From the NCBI GenBank assembly GCA_011032825.1, contig JAADJZ010000003.1, positions 186,001 to 250,000 on the forward strand: a DNA stretch of 64,000 nt, written 5' to 3'. Position numbers and translations under genes: made by a program. This document shows positions 46,105 to 57,173 of this stretch, piece by piece. Source of the DNA: Massariosphaeria phaeospora. Taxonomy: Eukaryota > Ascomycota > Dothideomycetes > Pleosporales. The notes under the pieces were generated by a model, which was not told where the DNA came from, searched no databases, and saw nothing but the letters and a program-made list of their open reading frames with translations. How positions within the stretch are numbered: position 1 is the first letter of the stretch; the number at the start of each line of letters is the position of its first letter.

Positions 46105-46798
46105 CTGCAAGGTTGCGATCGAGGTGGAGGTGGAATTCGAGTGCTGAGTCCTTGGATTCGAGTGGATGGTTTTGCGGCTGTGGTCGGAAGTGAGCAGGGT
46201 CAGTCGACAACAGCGGCCAAGCTGCCCTTTGGCCACTCTCTGAGCGTCGTTAACTCCGTACGGTACAGCATGTTGTCCTCCGGTTTTCGTACGATAAGAT
46301 CTGGACCGCGAGGGCTGTGTGCCAGTTGTGTTCTGCGCCCGTTGATACAGTCAGGCCACGATGGGATTCCGCTGCACGGCTAAAACCGTTGACTAAGCGC
46401 CACCAGAACCTTGGAAGGCGGCGGCGGCGGCGCACAGGGCCCTCTTCCTCCATCCAGGAACTCCACCAACGCCTGTTCGTCGTTGGCTACCATCTATCTA
46501 TCTCCTTGCCCATATCTAGAGCTTCAAATGCAAACGATTGGTTCTCAGCCGCAGCGTGCCCCTAGCCATCTCTCTTTCTCCGCCTTCGCCTTCGCCGGCA
46601 GGCACGGACCCCTGTCGCAGTTTCCCTAGCATGTTTCTCGCCAAATTCAGGTTCTTCGTGAAATGACTGTTGCTCCTGTTCACTGTCTGCAGACTCTCTG
46701 CGGCTCCTTTCTTTACCTTCTAACAGTCCTTTCGTGACAGCCCCCGTCTCTAGCTACTCATTCTTTCATTGCTGTCTTTACGTTTCTCTAGTTTCGTC
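46105..46798. promoter_or_regulatory. Divergent intergenic promoter region
   Basis: 694 bp shared by the oxidoreductase (-) and F-box-like (+) genes. Pyrimidine-rich stretches precede 46799. I see no clear TATA box. Confidence 0.45.
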
Positions 46799-48936
46799 AT
46801 GGCCGCCGCGGAGGTGCTGGCAAACCGCCACCTAGTGTCCACCATCCTCCACCACCTTTCCGATATGAAGTACAAGGATCGGCGACAGCAAGGACCTGAC
46901 CAGCCCGTCGAGTTCCTGGAGTTCCGGCCGACTTTGGTACCCTGCATCCTCGTGAACCGGCTATGGGCAGACGAGGCTACCTCGGTTCTATGGAAGAGGT
47001 ATCCGCACCTTCCCGCGCTCAAGCATATGGTCATATCGCGCCGGCAATACTACGCCAACAAGATCCAACAGGTCTTTGCACTGGGGCCACCGCCTGGAGA
47101 TGCCGAGACGCTGGATTATTTGCATGGACTCGAGTGGCCGGGCTTGAAGAGCTTAGAATTGGAAATCGATTTCCTCAGACACGGGGCTGACTTCACGCGA
47201 ATGTTTCACGCTGGACTCGAGCAGTTAGAACTGTCCGGCATCCAGAGCGGGGACGCAGATTATCTTACTGGAGTGGTGCTCCCCTCCATCTTTGTTCGTG
47301 ATAGTCCATTTGTCTCTCTGCTAGACAGTAATACCCTCCCCTCGCTGACACCTTTCAGCGCCCATGCAAGCACCTCAAGCGCATACGGATCGGTCCTGAT
47401 GTCATCACTGGCCCTGATGCTGTTCATGCAAGTGTCATTGTCGAACACCTCGATTCGGTCCCGACCCTCGACGCTATCGAGGTCAAATCCGCCAATCTAA
47501 GGAACAAGGACGTTTTATTCACACGCCTTATCCAGCGCACGGGACTCGAAGCGCTCGAGATTGACTTGGAGCCTGGAATCGCTCTGCTGCCGCTCCTCCG
47601 AGGGCCCAATACTCTAGCTTCGCCGTTCTCTTCGCTCAAACGTCTATCCATCATGTGTTATCCCGAGATCGCTGTAGCCCTCCCATTACATCTTCATGTG
47701 GTGGAAGACTTGCATTTTGACATCGCTCGCATACCTAATCAAGTCGCACAGCCGTCTGACTACGTGGTCCTCGATGATATCCTTATGCAGTTATCCCACT
47801 GTCCTCAATTGAGACTTCTCAAGATCGGTGTCGGACCAGTGGCATTGGGGTTCCCATCCGCAACATCGTTTCCGAAAGTCAGTGGTACTCCTCTTTCCAG
47901 ATTAGCCCTGTCATGCCCGAAGCTAGAGGACGTCTATCTATTTGCCACAGAGCCCTCCGCTATTGACGGCTCGGGTATCTCAAGCAGCCACTTCGATGCT
48001 TTCTGTCAGTCTTTGCCGCGACTCCGAGAGTTGAGCTTGAAGTTTCATCCAACAACTACAGCAGCGCTGCAGCCTGCAGCTCTCCAAAGCCTAGGCAAGC
48101 ACTGCCGAGAACTCGAGGTCCTTCGCCTGAAGATACCATGCAAGATCGCCAGCCTGCCGGTACCCAAGGCCGTCCCTCAGATTGTGGTACACGATGACCG
48201 TGACAGTCCCGCCCCCGAAATCGTCCTCACAAACACTCAATCTGATTCTTTTATGACCAGTATGGTATCATCGAGCACAGGTTCTTCCAACTCTAAGCCC
48301 TCTCCCTCTCGTTCGCAGGCAGATACTAGCGTCGCTCTCTTCCCTCGATTGACCCACCTTGCCCTGCCACGACCCGAGACCGTGCTCTCTGTCGCCGGCG
48401 ACTCCTTCACCGTATCTTCGGACTCTCATTCCGCTTCTGAAACACTCGATTCCGATGTCGGAGAGGACGTGGTACGTTCATGGGCACATGCTCTGGTCAC
48501 ACACTTCCCACGTCTCGAACTTCTAGAAGCCTGGGGCGACTGGACAGGCGAAGACAACGAGTCTCTGAACTACTTCTTGCCTGCCGAGGAGGTCCTCGCC
48601 ACGACCTGGGAGTTCTTGAGTGGTATTGAACAGGATCTCTGGGACGATGAAAACGATGAGGTACAACAGGAGATAGACGGGAACAGTTGGCCAACATATG
48701 ACAGTGGAGACGACTGGGACAAAGCTTCTCTAATCAACGAGTACCCGGTTACGGACGATTCGGCTGAGTTTGCGACATATGACGAAGAATCAGACAGTGA
48801 GATTACGCCAGGCCGCACGACCGAAGGGCACCGGTTCTTCGAGCCGGACGACCCTTCCACACCTAATCCCTCCATTTCGCATGCTTCTCCATCCACCCCA
48901 CCTACAGATGAGGTGAAAAGCATGAGAATCACCTGA
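46799..48936 (+). CDS. F-box-like / leucine-rich protein
   Basis: About 690 residues from exons 46799-47293 and 47359-48936 (intron donor GTTCGT, branch GCTGACA, acceptor TTCAG, phase 0), giving ...VVLPSIF then RPCKHLKRIRIGPDV. ATG 46799 has good context; the frame above it has only TTG. The first ~80 residues (HLVSTILHHLSDMK...LVNRLWADEATSVLWKRYPHL) look like the degenerate F-box of fungal substrate receptors. The rest is a run of leucine-rich segments (LKSLELEIDF, RLRELSLKFH, LEVLRLKIP, LTHLALPRP). The tail is acidic and Ser/Asp-rich. Probable ubiquitin-ligase adaptor; target unknown. Confidence 0.78.
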
Positions 48937-51280
48937 TCGTGCCATTTCGGGGCTGATGTCTACAACGGGCATAGGCAATTCACATCCTGCGCATCCGATG
49001 GCACTTGTATACAGCAACAAAGAAATTTTCATTTTGTACACACCTACACACATACACACCCAGCAGGCTGGACCAGCCCAACATCTTTCGCGCACATACG
49101 ACTCACGATTATGATTCGGACACAAAAAGCATAACCGGTTTACATACAAGGTGGAGTACGTGGGATCTAGTCTATGTCGATATATTGGTGGCATTTCCGT
49201 ACTGCGGGTGGAGCGCTGACGATTTCCGTTTCTAGCATATAGATTGAAGGTTTCCTTGCGCTGTGGATCAAGTATATGGGTTTCTCTTCCATACATACCA
49301 TGTGTGATATCTATAGGGTAGGTAGGTATATGGTTTAGCAATGATTAACGCGTGTTGTTTGGAAAGGATGTGTGGTCTTGGTTTGTCTTCGATGCTGCTA
49401 CGAGTGCTTGCTTGGTCTTGGTCTTTCTGCTCTTGCTGCTTTCAACGTTATGCTTGCACTATCTCTACGATGCTCTGCCGCCTTCAATGCCCCTTTCCAC
49501 CATCCTCCTCTATTTGCTCTAGCATCGGTTCATCATATCTCCGTCCGCATTACCCTGCCCCGCTCTATGCAATGCATACTTCCTTCCCTCTATCTCAATG
49601 CTCTCAACCGGCGCTTTTTACAACACCTTCTTCCCGCAGTTATACATACCTCTCACTGCTCGTAGGCTATCTTCTCCATCTTCGCCCCCCTTCTCCACGC
49701 TTCAGCGCATACTCCGGAAATGCTTCCCAATCCAAGTCGTTGATTTCACACTGCTATTGCCGCTCGTAGCTATTTTCAGCGTCAGAGACCTGGTCATTCA
49801 AGGCGTGAGAGCGATGCTGCGGCGTGTGCTGCTGGATATGGGCGGAGCGGAGCTCGGGGGGAAGTTATAGGGAGGAGGAGGAAAACTATGAGGGCGAGGG
49901 CGGTGCGGGGCCCTATTGTTGGGCAGAGGAGCGCGAGCGCGGGAGTCGGTTAAGGGTCTACTCGTCTGCTGGCTGTCAGCTTCCTTGACGTTGCTGCGTT
50001 CTTCTCGTCTTCGCTGGCAGCGTATGTACCCAGCACGCTCTGCTCCTTTGACGGCAAGCGCGTACCGTCTCGGGCCTCGTTGATCTCCGCCCTCGAGTTC
50101 TGGTCTGGCCATTCGTATCATATCGCTCTCGAACCCTACTCCTCTATCGTTATCGTCCCGGTTCTCCGCGAGACACCCAGCGCAGCTGGGAGGTGTAACG
50201 TCGCGCGTGTAAGCGTCAGTGGGAGTTGTGTTTCGGCGCGCGAATTGATCGGAGTTTTGAGGACGGCGAGGCGGACCGAGGGAATTGGCCGCATGGTGGC
50301 GACGGGGAGGGGGTTTCTGTGCGGGGCGAGGTTTCTTCGATGACTAGATTGGCGAGGGGGAGAGGGGTGTTGACGGGAAGGACGCGCTGGCTATCTCCGA
50401 CTAGGGCTGTGCGTCCACGGACGGATCTCTGGATGTTTAATTCGCGCGTGGGGCTTCGACTGAGAGGACGGGTTCGGTTTAGTCGTGGAGGAATGGGGAG
50501 CGGGAAGCGGCGCAGAGAGAGTGTGGGTCTTGGTAAGCAAGAATACGCAACGAAGTAAGTGGTGAGAAAGCCCAGTGCCCCTGTGAGTTCTTGGGGACTC
50601 TTTGACTTTGGGTAGGTAACCGAGTTTGTAGCTGGCCAGCCGTCGAGGAGCGTAATGGAACGAGGACCATTCTCGAAGCGGAGATGGATGGCTGGGATGT
50701 AAAATTTGTTTGCGAGACACTAGGTATGAGTTAGGCCTTCTATCTTCTCTGTTTACTTCTAGCTACCTATTTGCAGCTCGTCTGACAGCCCCGCCCTTCT
50801 CTCTTACGTTTATCTCCGACATGGGTTGCGTTGCAGTCTCTGGCAGCTTTTTACGTGTGTTCCTTACTGCTACGGGCTTGGTAAGTATATTTCCTTTCGT
50901 TTCTTTCTATGTAAATGGTGAAACCCTGGCCAGGTTGACTAGGTGTTGCATGTCTGCCACGTATGTTTCTTTCTCTCTCCTTAAGTCAAGTCTGATTGCA
51001 GGAGCGCTACCTTTCCGGCGTTTTCATTCATTGCCACTATGGCCAAAACTTCTGCTGGTCGACCTCGCTCAATAGAACGGTATTCTCTTCGGTCGTGTCT
51101 TTAGGTCACGCCGTTTCGCTCTCGTATTTTATCTTCCCAAGTTTCCGTTGCCTCTCGAGCGCGTTTCACGGTTTCACAAATATTCATGGCCAATGGCGCT
51201 CGGTGTCCTCTCGCTTGTTCTTGCGGCCCGCATGCATGTAATCTTGTGCTCGGCGTTCCCAAGATTGTATTTCTTCTGTC

Positions 51281-51513
51281 TCGAGCTCAGGGGTCTTTCT
51301 CGCAGTGAGATAACGAGCAACAGGCTTGGTCTTTTGACGATTTTTTGATATGGGTATTTGGTAGCGCAGTTTTGTGTTCTGGCCGCGTCTCGGCCCATCC
51401 TCAAGTTCAGGGATTTATCTCGTCGCGGGATAATGAGCACATGGTCTTGTATCCTCAAATGTCCTGAAGTGGGCGTTTGTAGCGCGGTCTTGCGACCTGG
51501 CCGCGTCTCGGCG
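51281..51513 (+). repeat. ~120-bp tandem repeat, two units
   Basis: CTCAGGGGTCTTTCTCG at 51286 recurs as TTCAGGGATTTATCTCG at 51406. GTAGCGCAGT...GGCCGCGTCTCGGC at 51361 recurs at 51479. Offset 118-120 bp. A weaker third unit may precede it. Confidence 0.7.
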
Positions 51514-53267
51514 GCGACCCATTTTACGCTCGTGTGGGCAAGTAGTTATGGTGTCGCCCAGTCCTTTCCTTCACATTGTCCGCCTGTCTCCTTGTGTCGC
51601 TCGGCGGTCGCGTTCGAGATCGAGGAAGAGGTTGAGGCGAAGGTTTGCCTTGGGCTTCAAGTCGGGCTTGTTCGAGACTGCTGGTTTGTCAATGGCAGAC
51701 TGAATATAGGGTTTTCACTGGCCGCGTAGCTGTCATTAATCTTGTCGTCGTCCTCCTCCATCTGGTAGCTTCGGATGAGGCACAGGATTCGCGGCTCGCG
51801 ATCGCCGAGTCCACCGTTTTCCGGCGCCGGAGACTGCGGCCATCATCAGTGTCAGATGGGAGAAGATTTCCGCGGTTTAAGCAAGTTCAATTTGGCACGC
51901 TATATCTCCTGTGCCGCTCTCAACATATTGGCGGCCGAAGGCGCCGTCGCCGTCGCCATCGCGGACATGGGCTTTTCTGCGTCGGAGACTGCTGAATGTC
52001 CATGTCGGGGAATCAAGGTCGTCACCGGGCCTATATGATTGCGCGTTATCTACTTGAGGTTTCTAAAATGTAGGTGTCGCGTACGAGCTTCGTGTTGCTG
52101 TCAGCGTCGCTTGGACTGTCAGTGTCAAATTGAATCAAGGGCGGCGCGCATCTGCAGCTCTAAATGGATTCGCGACGCACTCTTCTCCCTCTCACAGTCA
52201 ATCCTGCTTACCGTCGCCTCTCGAGCAGAGGGTGGCCCACAACCGCTGGAAACGGTAGGACATCGCGCTGGGAACAGTGGCAGAATGTGAGCTCCTGTAT
52301 GAGCACCCCGCTAGCCCACTGCGACTTGAAGTCATCGAGTCTCTCCCCATTCAGAAGGTTGAGGATGCTACCCAAAAACTCTCGTTGTTTTGACCGTGTT
52401 AACCGGTCGTGCCAAGACTTTTCACCCCTCCAGCGGCTGGATGTTTTCATGTCAAATCTGCCGCATCGCGAGGCCGAAAGCTGTGAGCATGCATTGGATA
52501 CCCGGGAAGCCTGTATGGTCTAATCTGGAGAATCTATGTTCAAAGAGGGACGCGCCAGTACCAGATGTTGACATCGCGAGAGCGTCGCTCGAAAGTCGTC
52601 GGCGAACGTAACGGCGCGCCATTGCAGAAGACAGCAAAGGTTCTAGCACGTACAAAGAATGGACATGGGAACGTATCTAGCCACAGGATGGGAAATGTCT
52701 CAACTTACGAAAGACTGGCCGCTGTGCGTTGGCCAAGAGGGTATTCGCCCTCTGCGGGTTTCTTCAATCCGTAGGCGTTTGTGGGGGTTCTCGACTCGGG
52801 GAAGCTCATAGGCTCTCATATGAGGCTCCATGATGCTGGATCCGCGCAACACTGTGGAGTTTGAGGGCATGAGCCGAGCTGAAATCTCTGCGCGCGATGC
52901 TGGAGTTTGAGGGTGGCGGACACGTCGCTACTTCTCACGCTTCGTCGACTGATCCACCGGGTCGCATTCATTTGAAAGGCTCTGACTGTTACTTTGTTCA
53001 AGGGATACCAGGAGAGCAAAGCCTTCGCAATGCTCTCGAGCAGCAGCCGACACGACTCCACGCTATCGCGCAGCTGTACACCTTTCGCCGGAAACCAGAG
53101 AGCGCCGATTCGACTGCACCAAGAGGTACACAGGCACTATAGATTGTAGTATAGAGCACTGCAGCCATCTAGTACAAGACCTACATGCTTCGATCAGCAC
53201 TACATGCCTTACTATAGGACATCACACACTGAACAACAAGTTATACCTATACAACACGAGATGTTCA

Positions 53268-53345
53268 ACTTCTTCTTCAAGCCTTCAGCAAAAGCCAAAG
53301 GACTCAATGAAAAAAATGTGTGTGTGTATAAAAATTTGTCCAGGT
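53268..53345 (+). repeat. Short dispersed repeat, copy B
   Basis: ACTTCTTCTTCAAGCC, AGCAAAAGCC and GACTCAATGAAAAA, then an AAAAATTTGTCC tail. A short frame (MFNFFFKPSAKAKGLNEK) crosses it but soon stops. Confidence 0.6.
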
Positions 53346-54206
53346 GAATAAACTGAGCTTCCCCAGTTAGTTCGACCAGTCTTGAGATCTGGACCTGGCT
53401 CTTTACGGTTCGGAAGCACGAAGCGCAATACATGAAGAGAGAGACGGGGGGACGGGGGGGAGGACTGCTTATATACCCCTCGGCAAGCCATGACCCGCCG
53501 GGACCCGTGACCGCACTAGTAGAATGGGGCCGCATTTGGTCTAGCGTTGCTGTGGTGACTCCGTCAGAAGCTTCTAGAGGAGGCCGGGCGGCAAGGTTTC
53601 GGCCCGACGGGTCAGAGCGTGTGACCCGGCTGAGACTTCGGCACCGGGCTGGGTACGTATCGGGTAGGTCAGGGCGATATTCCTCAGGAGACGACGCAGC
53701 TTGTTCTTGAAGCTGCCGAAAGGATCGAAAGCGAGCTAGAGCATCTGGATAGCAGTGTTGTGGGACTCCAATGGAAGCCTTCCTCCCACTTGTCCTTAGC
53801 TAGGTAGCGAGATCACTGCCATATCCTTCATGCAGGTATCGCAGAGGCTCTGCCGTACATCAGCCCGATGGAAGCATTTGGGAACTACAGCTTTGTTCAT
53901 CTTTAGATGGGTATATGCTACTTATGGCAGCTGAACCGTGAGCTCAGAATTGACCTTGCATACATGATACGGCTTGCAGCAATGTAATCGTGCGCCCGCA
54001 GACCAGGCCCTGCGTTAGCAGATACAGAGAAAAGATGACACACGAACATCTGAAGCATTCTGCAATTCGACTGGTTTGCCTCCCCTCTTTTTGACGGTTG
54101 AGCGACAAGTGTTGCGCATGACAGAAGCCCTCTACGGGGCATCAGTGTGACATTGCTCGAGAGCGGATGCGCATTCTGAGGCTGTCCACTAGATCAATCT
54201 TTTTAT

Positions 54207-54290
54207 ACTTCTTCTTCTTCTTTAAGCCTCCGACAAGAGCTGAAGCACCCAACGAAAAAAACTGAAAGGCACCAAAATGTTTGCCAATGT
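54207..54290 (+). repeat. Short dispersed repeat, copy C
   Basis: ACTTCTTCTTCTTCTTTAAG, GACAAGAGC and CCAACGAAAAAAACTG, then an ACCAAAATGTTTGCC tail aligned with copies A and B. Confidence 0.55.
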
Positions 54291-54610
54291 GATGCTTCCA
54301 TGCGGAAGTTTGGCACTGTGAAACACTACTCCTCTGGTGGAACCTGAGTGCCCTGGTCGAATAACCTGACTAGAGCAAGTAGAAAATGGCGAAATAAGGG
54401 AGATTTGGCCGTCTTCCAAAAACAATTTCCCGTCAACCACGTGATCGATAAATTCTGCCTTCTCCCATTGGCCAGGTCGCGTTGACGTAATGACTATGGA
54501 CCATCGTAGAACCTTCTAAAGAGGGGCGCTCGAACTGGACTCCGGTCCGGCTGCGGTGCTCAACGTAGGTAGGTTTCCGTTCTCGGCGGCCCGAGCTTTG
54601 CGCACCCGGG

Positions 54611-54617
54611 TATAAAA
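54611..54617 (+). promoter_or_regulatory. TATA box in unit 1
   Basis: GGGTATAAAAGG, a strong TATA box, repeated identically in unit 2 and similar to the TATAAAAGG before the first secreted-protein gene (57030). Confidence 0.6.
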
Positions 54618-54760
54618 GGATCTTCTCCCCCGGCCCCAACTCAAGCTCCAGTCTCTGCGTGTTTTGTTTGAAGTTCATTTCAGACGCGGTTATATGAATC
54701 TTTGGCCCCGGGCCTCCTCTCCCTGGAGCTTTGCTCATAGTTGAGGCCACAGTGTCGCTG

Positions 54761-54810
54761 GTAAGTACCAACCCAACTTCTGCTCGTGTCAAACTGTTAA
54801 CCTCTGTTAG
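54761..54810 (+). other. 50-bp intron-like insertion, absent from unit 2
   Basis: Starts GTAAGTACC and ends CTCTGTTAG, with a TTAAC branch-like site near 54798. It is cleanly missing at the matching junction in unit 2 (55175/55176). GGTA occurs at both ends, like a 4-bp duplication. Confidence 0.7.
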
Positions 54811-54845
54811 GTATTGCACTACCTCCAGCTGATGCGAATCATCCA

Positions 54846-54893
54846 TCTTTTTCATTGAGTTGTCTAGCTTTGCTGGACGCTTGAAGAAGAAGT
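54846..54893 (-). repeat. Short dispersed repeat core, copy D
   Basis: Minus strand: CTTCTTCTTCAAGCG, CAGCAAAGC and AACTCAATGAAAAA. Same core as copies A to C, inverted, at the end of unit 1. Confidence 0.6.
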
Positions 54894-55026
54894 CCGCTGA
54901 TGTGCCCTCTCTCTCATTGGCTACGCGGCGTTGACGAGGTGAAGGTGGGTTCTAGAAGAAGCTTCTAAAGCGGGGTAATCAGAACGTGACTCCGGAACTC
55001 GGTGGCCCGAGCTTTGCGCACCCGGG

Positions 55027-55033
55027 TATAAAA
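55027..55033 (+). promoter_or_regulatory. TATA box in unit 2
   Basis: Same GGGTATAAAAGG context as in unit 1. Confidence 0.6.
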
Positions 55034-55203
55034 GGATCTTCTCCCCCGGCCCCAACTCAAGCTCCAGTCTCTGCGTGTTTTGTTTGAAGTTCATTTCAGA
55101 CGCGGTTATATGAATCTTTGAACCCGGGCCTCCTCTCCCTGAGCATCGCTCATAGTTGAGGCCACAGTGCCGCCAGTATTGCACTACCTCTGGCTGACAC
55201 GAA

Positions 55204-55253
55204 CCTTTTTCGTTGACTCGGTTGCCTTTAGGTGACCGGTTGAAGAAGAAGCT
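55204..55253 (-). repeat. Short dispersed repeat core, copy E
   Basis: Minus strand: CTTCTTCTTCAACCG, CTAAAGG and GAGTCAACGAAAAA. The most diverged copy. Confidence 0.5.
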
Positions 55254-55255
55254 GG

Positions 55256-57029
55256 TTTAGTGTTTGGCCTTACTGTAACTGCTTGCATGGTGCGGGCCTT
55301 TTAGAAGTTAGGGCATGTCGAGCACTGAAAAGTAAGAGTGGTCCCCGTCGTAAGCTTGCAGCGAGTCCAGTGCTTTGGGAGGCTCAAAATTTTCAGGGAA
55401 GCCTCAGCCTTTGGCATCCAGGCGCCACGTCCTTCGGGGGCGGCCGCTTCGTTCGACATCTCCTCGTTGTCTGGCTTTCAAGAGCCTTCCAGATTGGCTG
55501 GTGCGCATTTCAAACCTGAGGTCAGAGTTTCCCGGCTCCCCAGGTCGCCACCTTTACTTCATGACCTCACAGGAATAAACCACAAGGACCGAGTTCCCAA
55601 CGACACAAGCACTAGCCTGCGCCCTCTCAATTAGACGCCTCAACACGATATCCTTCCGAGCTCAGAGCCGCGACCGAGCAGCCACCTTCAAGACGCGACC
55701 AACCGTATCTCCCAGTCCGAAGGCGCGCCGCCACTCGCGCCGATAACAACCGTCAACCGTCGACTTCGCGAAGGACACAAGGCGGAGTAGAGCAAGGAAT
55801 GGGACATTACAGGCTCCTCAGACGCGCGGAAACGAAGACAAAAATGCTGCTGGGAAAGTGAGTGGTCTTTCAGACTCATCTGACTTTGTCTGTCCCCCTA
55901 GGCCTCAGGAAACCAAGCCGCGCTGCCGACCGACCTCCCGCAAACTCCGGCCGCCTCTTCTGTCCTGGTTGTTGGGCAGCGGACGCTGGCTGGCATGCAG
56001 GCGTCAAGTTTCTCGATGAGCATGGACCGCTGCCCTCCTCGCGAACAGTTTGCTGGGTCCACCAACTCCACGCGCTGGAAACCGCAGCTGTTCAACCGTG
56101 TCGAGGACGGGCATGCTTTGGCCGACCGTAAGTCTTCTCTTAGATGATCTCTTTACCGTCGTCGCGTGACAAGGTCCTTCTCTGACTAAAGCTTCCAGTG
56201 GATCACGATCGAAACAGACCCCACAACCTCTCGCCCTTCGAACCTCACGTACCTCACACTGCACCGCGACCCGCCGCGACCAGCCATAGATACACGAGCC
56301 TACGATGAACCTCGACAGACCCGGATGCGTTTTCCAGAGGCAAACCTCCTCGAGCAATACCCCGAGCCCATACTTCGCCCTACCACCTTATTCGGGACAG
56401 CCCTCGACCGCAAAGCCTCGCGCAGATACTGGGGTTTACGGAGCTGCAATATGATCGAGGTATGGGAGTGGAGAAGGTCAATAACAAGGGGATGGATGAA
56501 CACTGGCGGCGACAACGGGATGAAGGACGACAGCGACAGGGAACCAGCTACATGAGCCATAGCTCGGCACGTCATACATGTAACCCAGAGAGCCCAGCAG
56601 AAAGCTATACAAGAACGGGAAACCGAATGGAAACGATGATGACCCAGGTCCTCGTGCTGGAATGCTTAGGTTTCGAGATAAAAGACAGAACTGGGATCTA
56701 CCACACACCACTGCGGCGGAACTAGCTAGAAATCTAAGAGTAGAAAAGAAAGGCGCTCGGAAGAGGCGCAGGTACTGCCTATGTCGAGGCCGTTGTACAG
56801 GTCAGCGCTGTCACCTCAGTTGTCCTATACGCAGTCCCACTCACCTCTTAGAGATCCTGTAACAGCACCACGGCAAATGACCGCCAGCTTCAATCCTAGT
56901 ATTGTGGCCGCCTCCGGCAATCAAATCAACTCCGTGAATGTCTCCGAGCCCTCACACCCATAACCAATTCAAGCAGCCTGCCAATTCGATCTCCAAAGTT
57001 GACTTCCAAGGTTCGGCTCTGATCCCTCG
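55256..57029. other. Interval before the secreted-protein cluster
   Basis: About 1.8 kb. A stretch at about 56190-56725 reads like decayed coding sequence, with frames switching around 56455 (for example WITIETDPTTSRPSNLTYLT, then GMDEHWRRQRDEGRQRQG). I cannot assemble a gene from it. Confidence 0.35.
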
Positions 57030-57036
57030 TATAAAA
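57030..57036 (+). promoter_or_regulatory. TATA box of secreted-protein gene 1
   Basis: CGTATAAAAGGCC, 144 bp before ATG 57174. The spacing matches the TATA boxes of genes 3 and 4 (147 and 151 bp). Confidence 0.7.
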
Positions 57037-57173
57037 GGCCTCTTCTCAACTCTGTCTAATCCCCAGAACCCCAGAAACTTAGAACTGCAGGACAGAAATC
57101 ACGCAATACAGAGCAACATCATACACATCACCAGCTCCATCCAACGTTGCAGCGCAATCGAATCACCCCCACC

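Larger units (their letters stand above)
48937..54454. other. Long interval without supportable genes
   Basis: About 5.5 kb. Open frames are short, overlapping and without domains. It contains a two-unit ~120-bp tandem repeat at 51281-51513 and two copies of the dispersed repeat (53268, 54207). GTAAGT/CAG-like splice signals appear near 50881 and 51001, but I could not build a convincing exon chain. Confidence 0.45.
54455..54895 (+). repeat. Tandem duplication, unit 1
   Basis: About 440 bp whose central part (54588-54758) is nearly identical to unit 2 (55001-55173). Layout on the + strand: ATTGG box near 54468, TATAAAA at 54611, a GTAAGT...TTAG insertion at 54761-54810, then a dispersed-repeat core in reverse. 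No long open frame follows the TATA box; a short ATG frame stops after 16 codons. It looks like a promoter-bearing non-coding or decayed unit. Confidence 0.85.
54905..55255 (+). repeat. Tandem duplication, unit 2
   Basis: Second copy, in the same order: ATTGGCT near 54917, GCGTTGACG, TATAAAA at 55027, then uninterrupted GCCAGTATTGCACTACC where unit 1 has the 50-bp insertion. Confidence 0.85.

Noticed and set aside
49341..51075. Several hydrophobic + strand frames that resemble membrane proteins
   Set aside because: Pyrimidine-rich sequence (CTT/TTC/CTC) gives Leu/Phe/Ser-rich translations; no consistent frame or domain.
54433..55184. Minus-strand frames that share a long identical peptide between the tandem units
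   Set aside because: The identity follows from recent DNA duplication; the 50-bp insertion has splice signals on the + strand only, and no start or domain supports a minus-strand gene.
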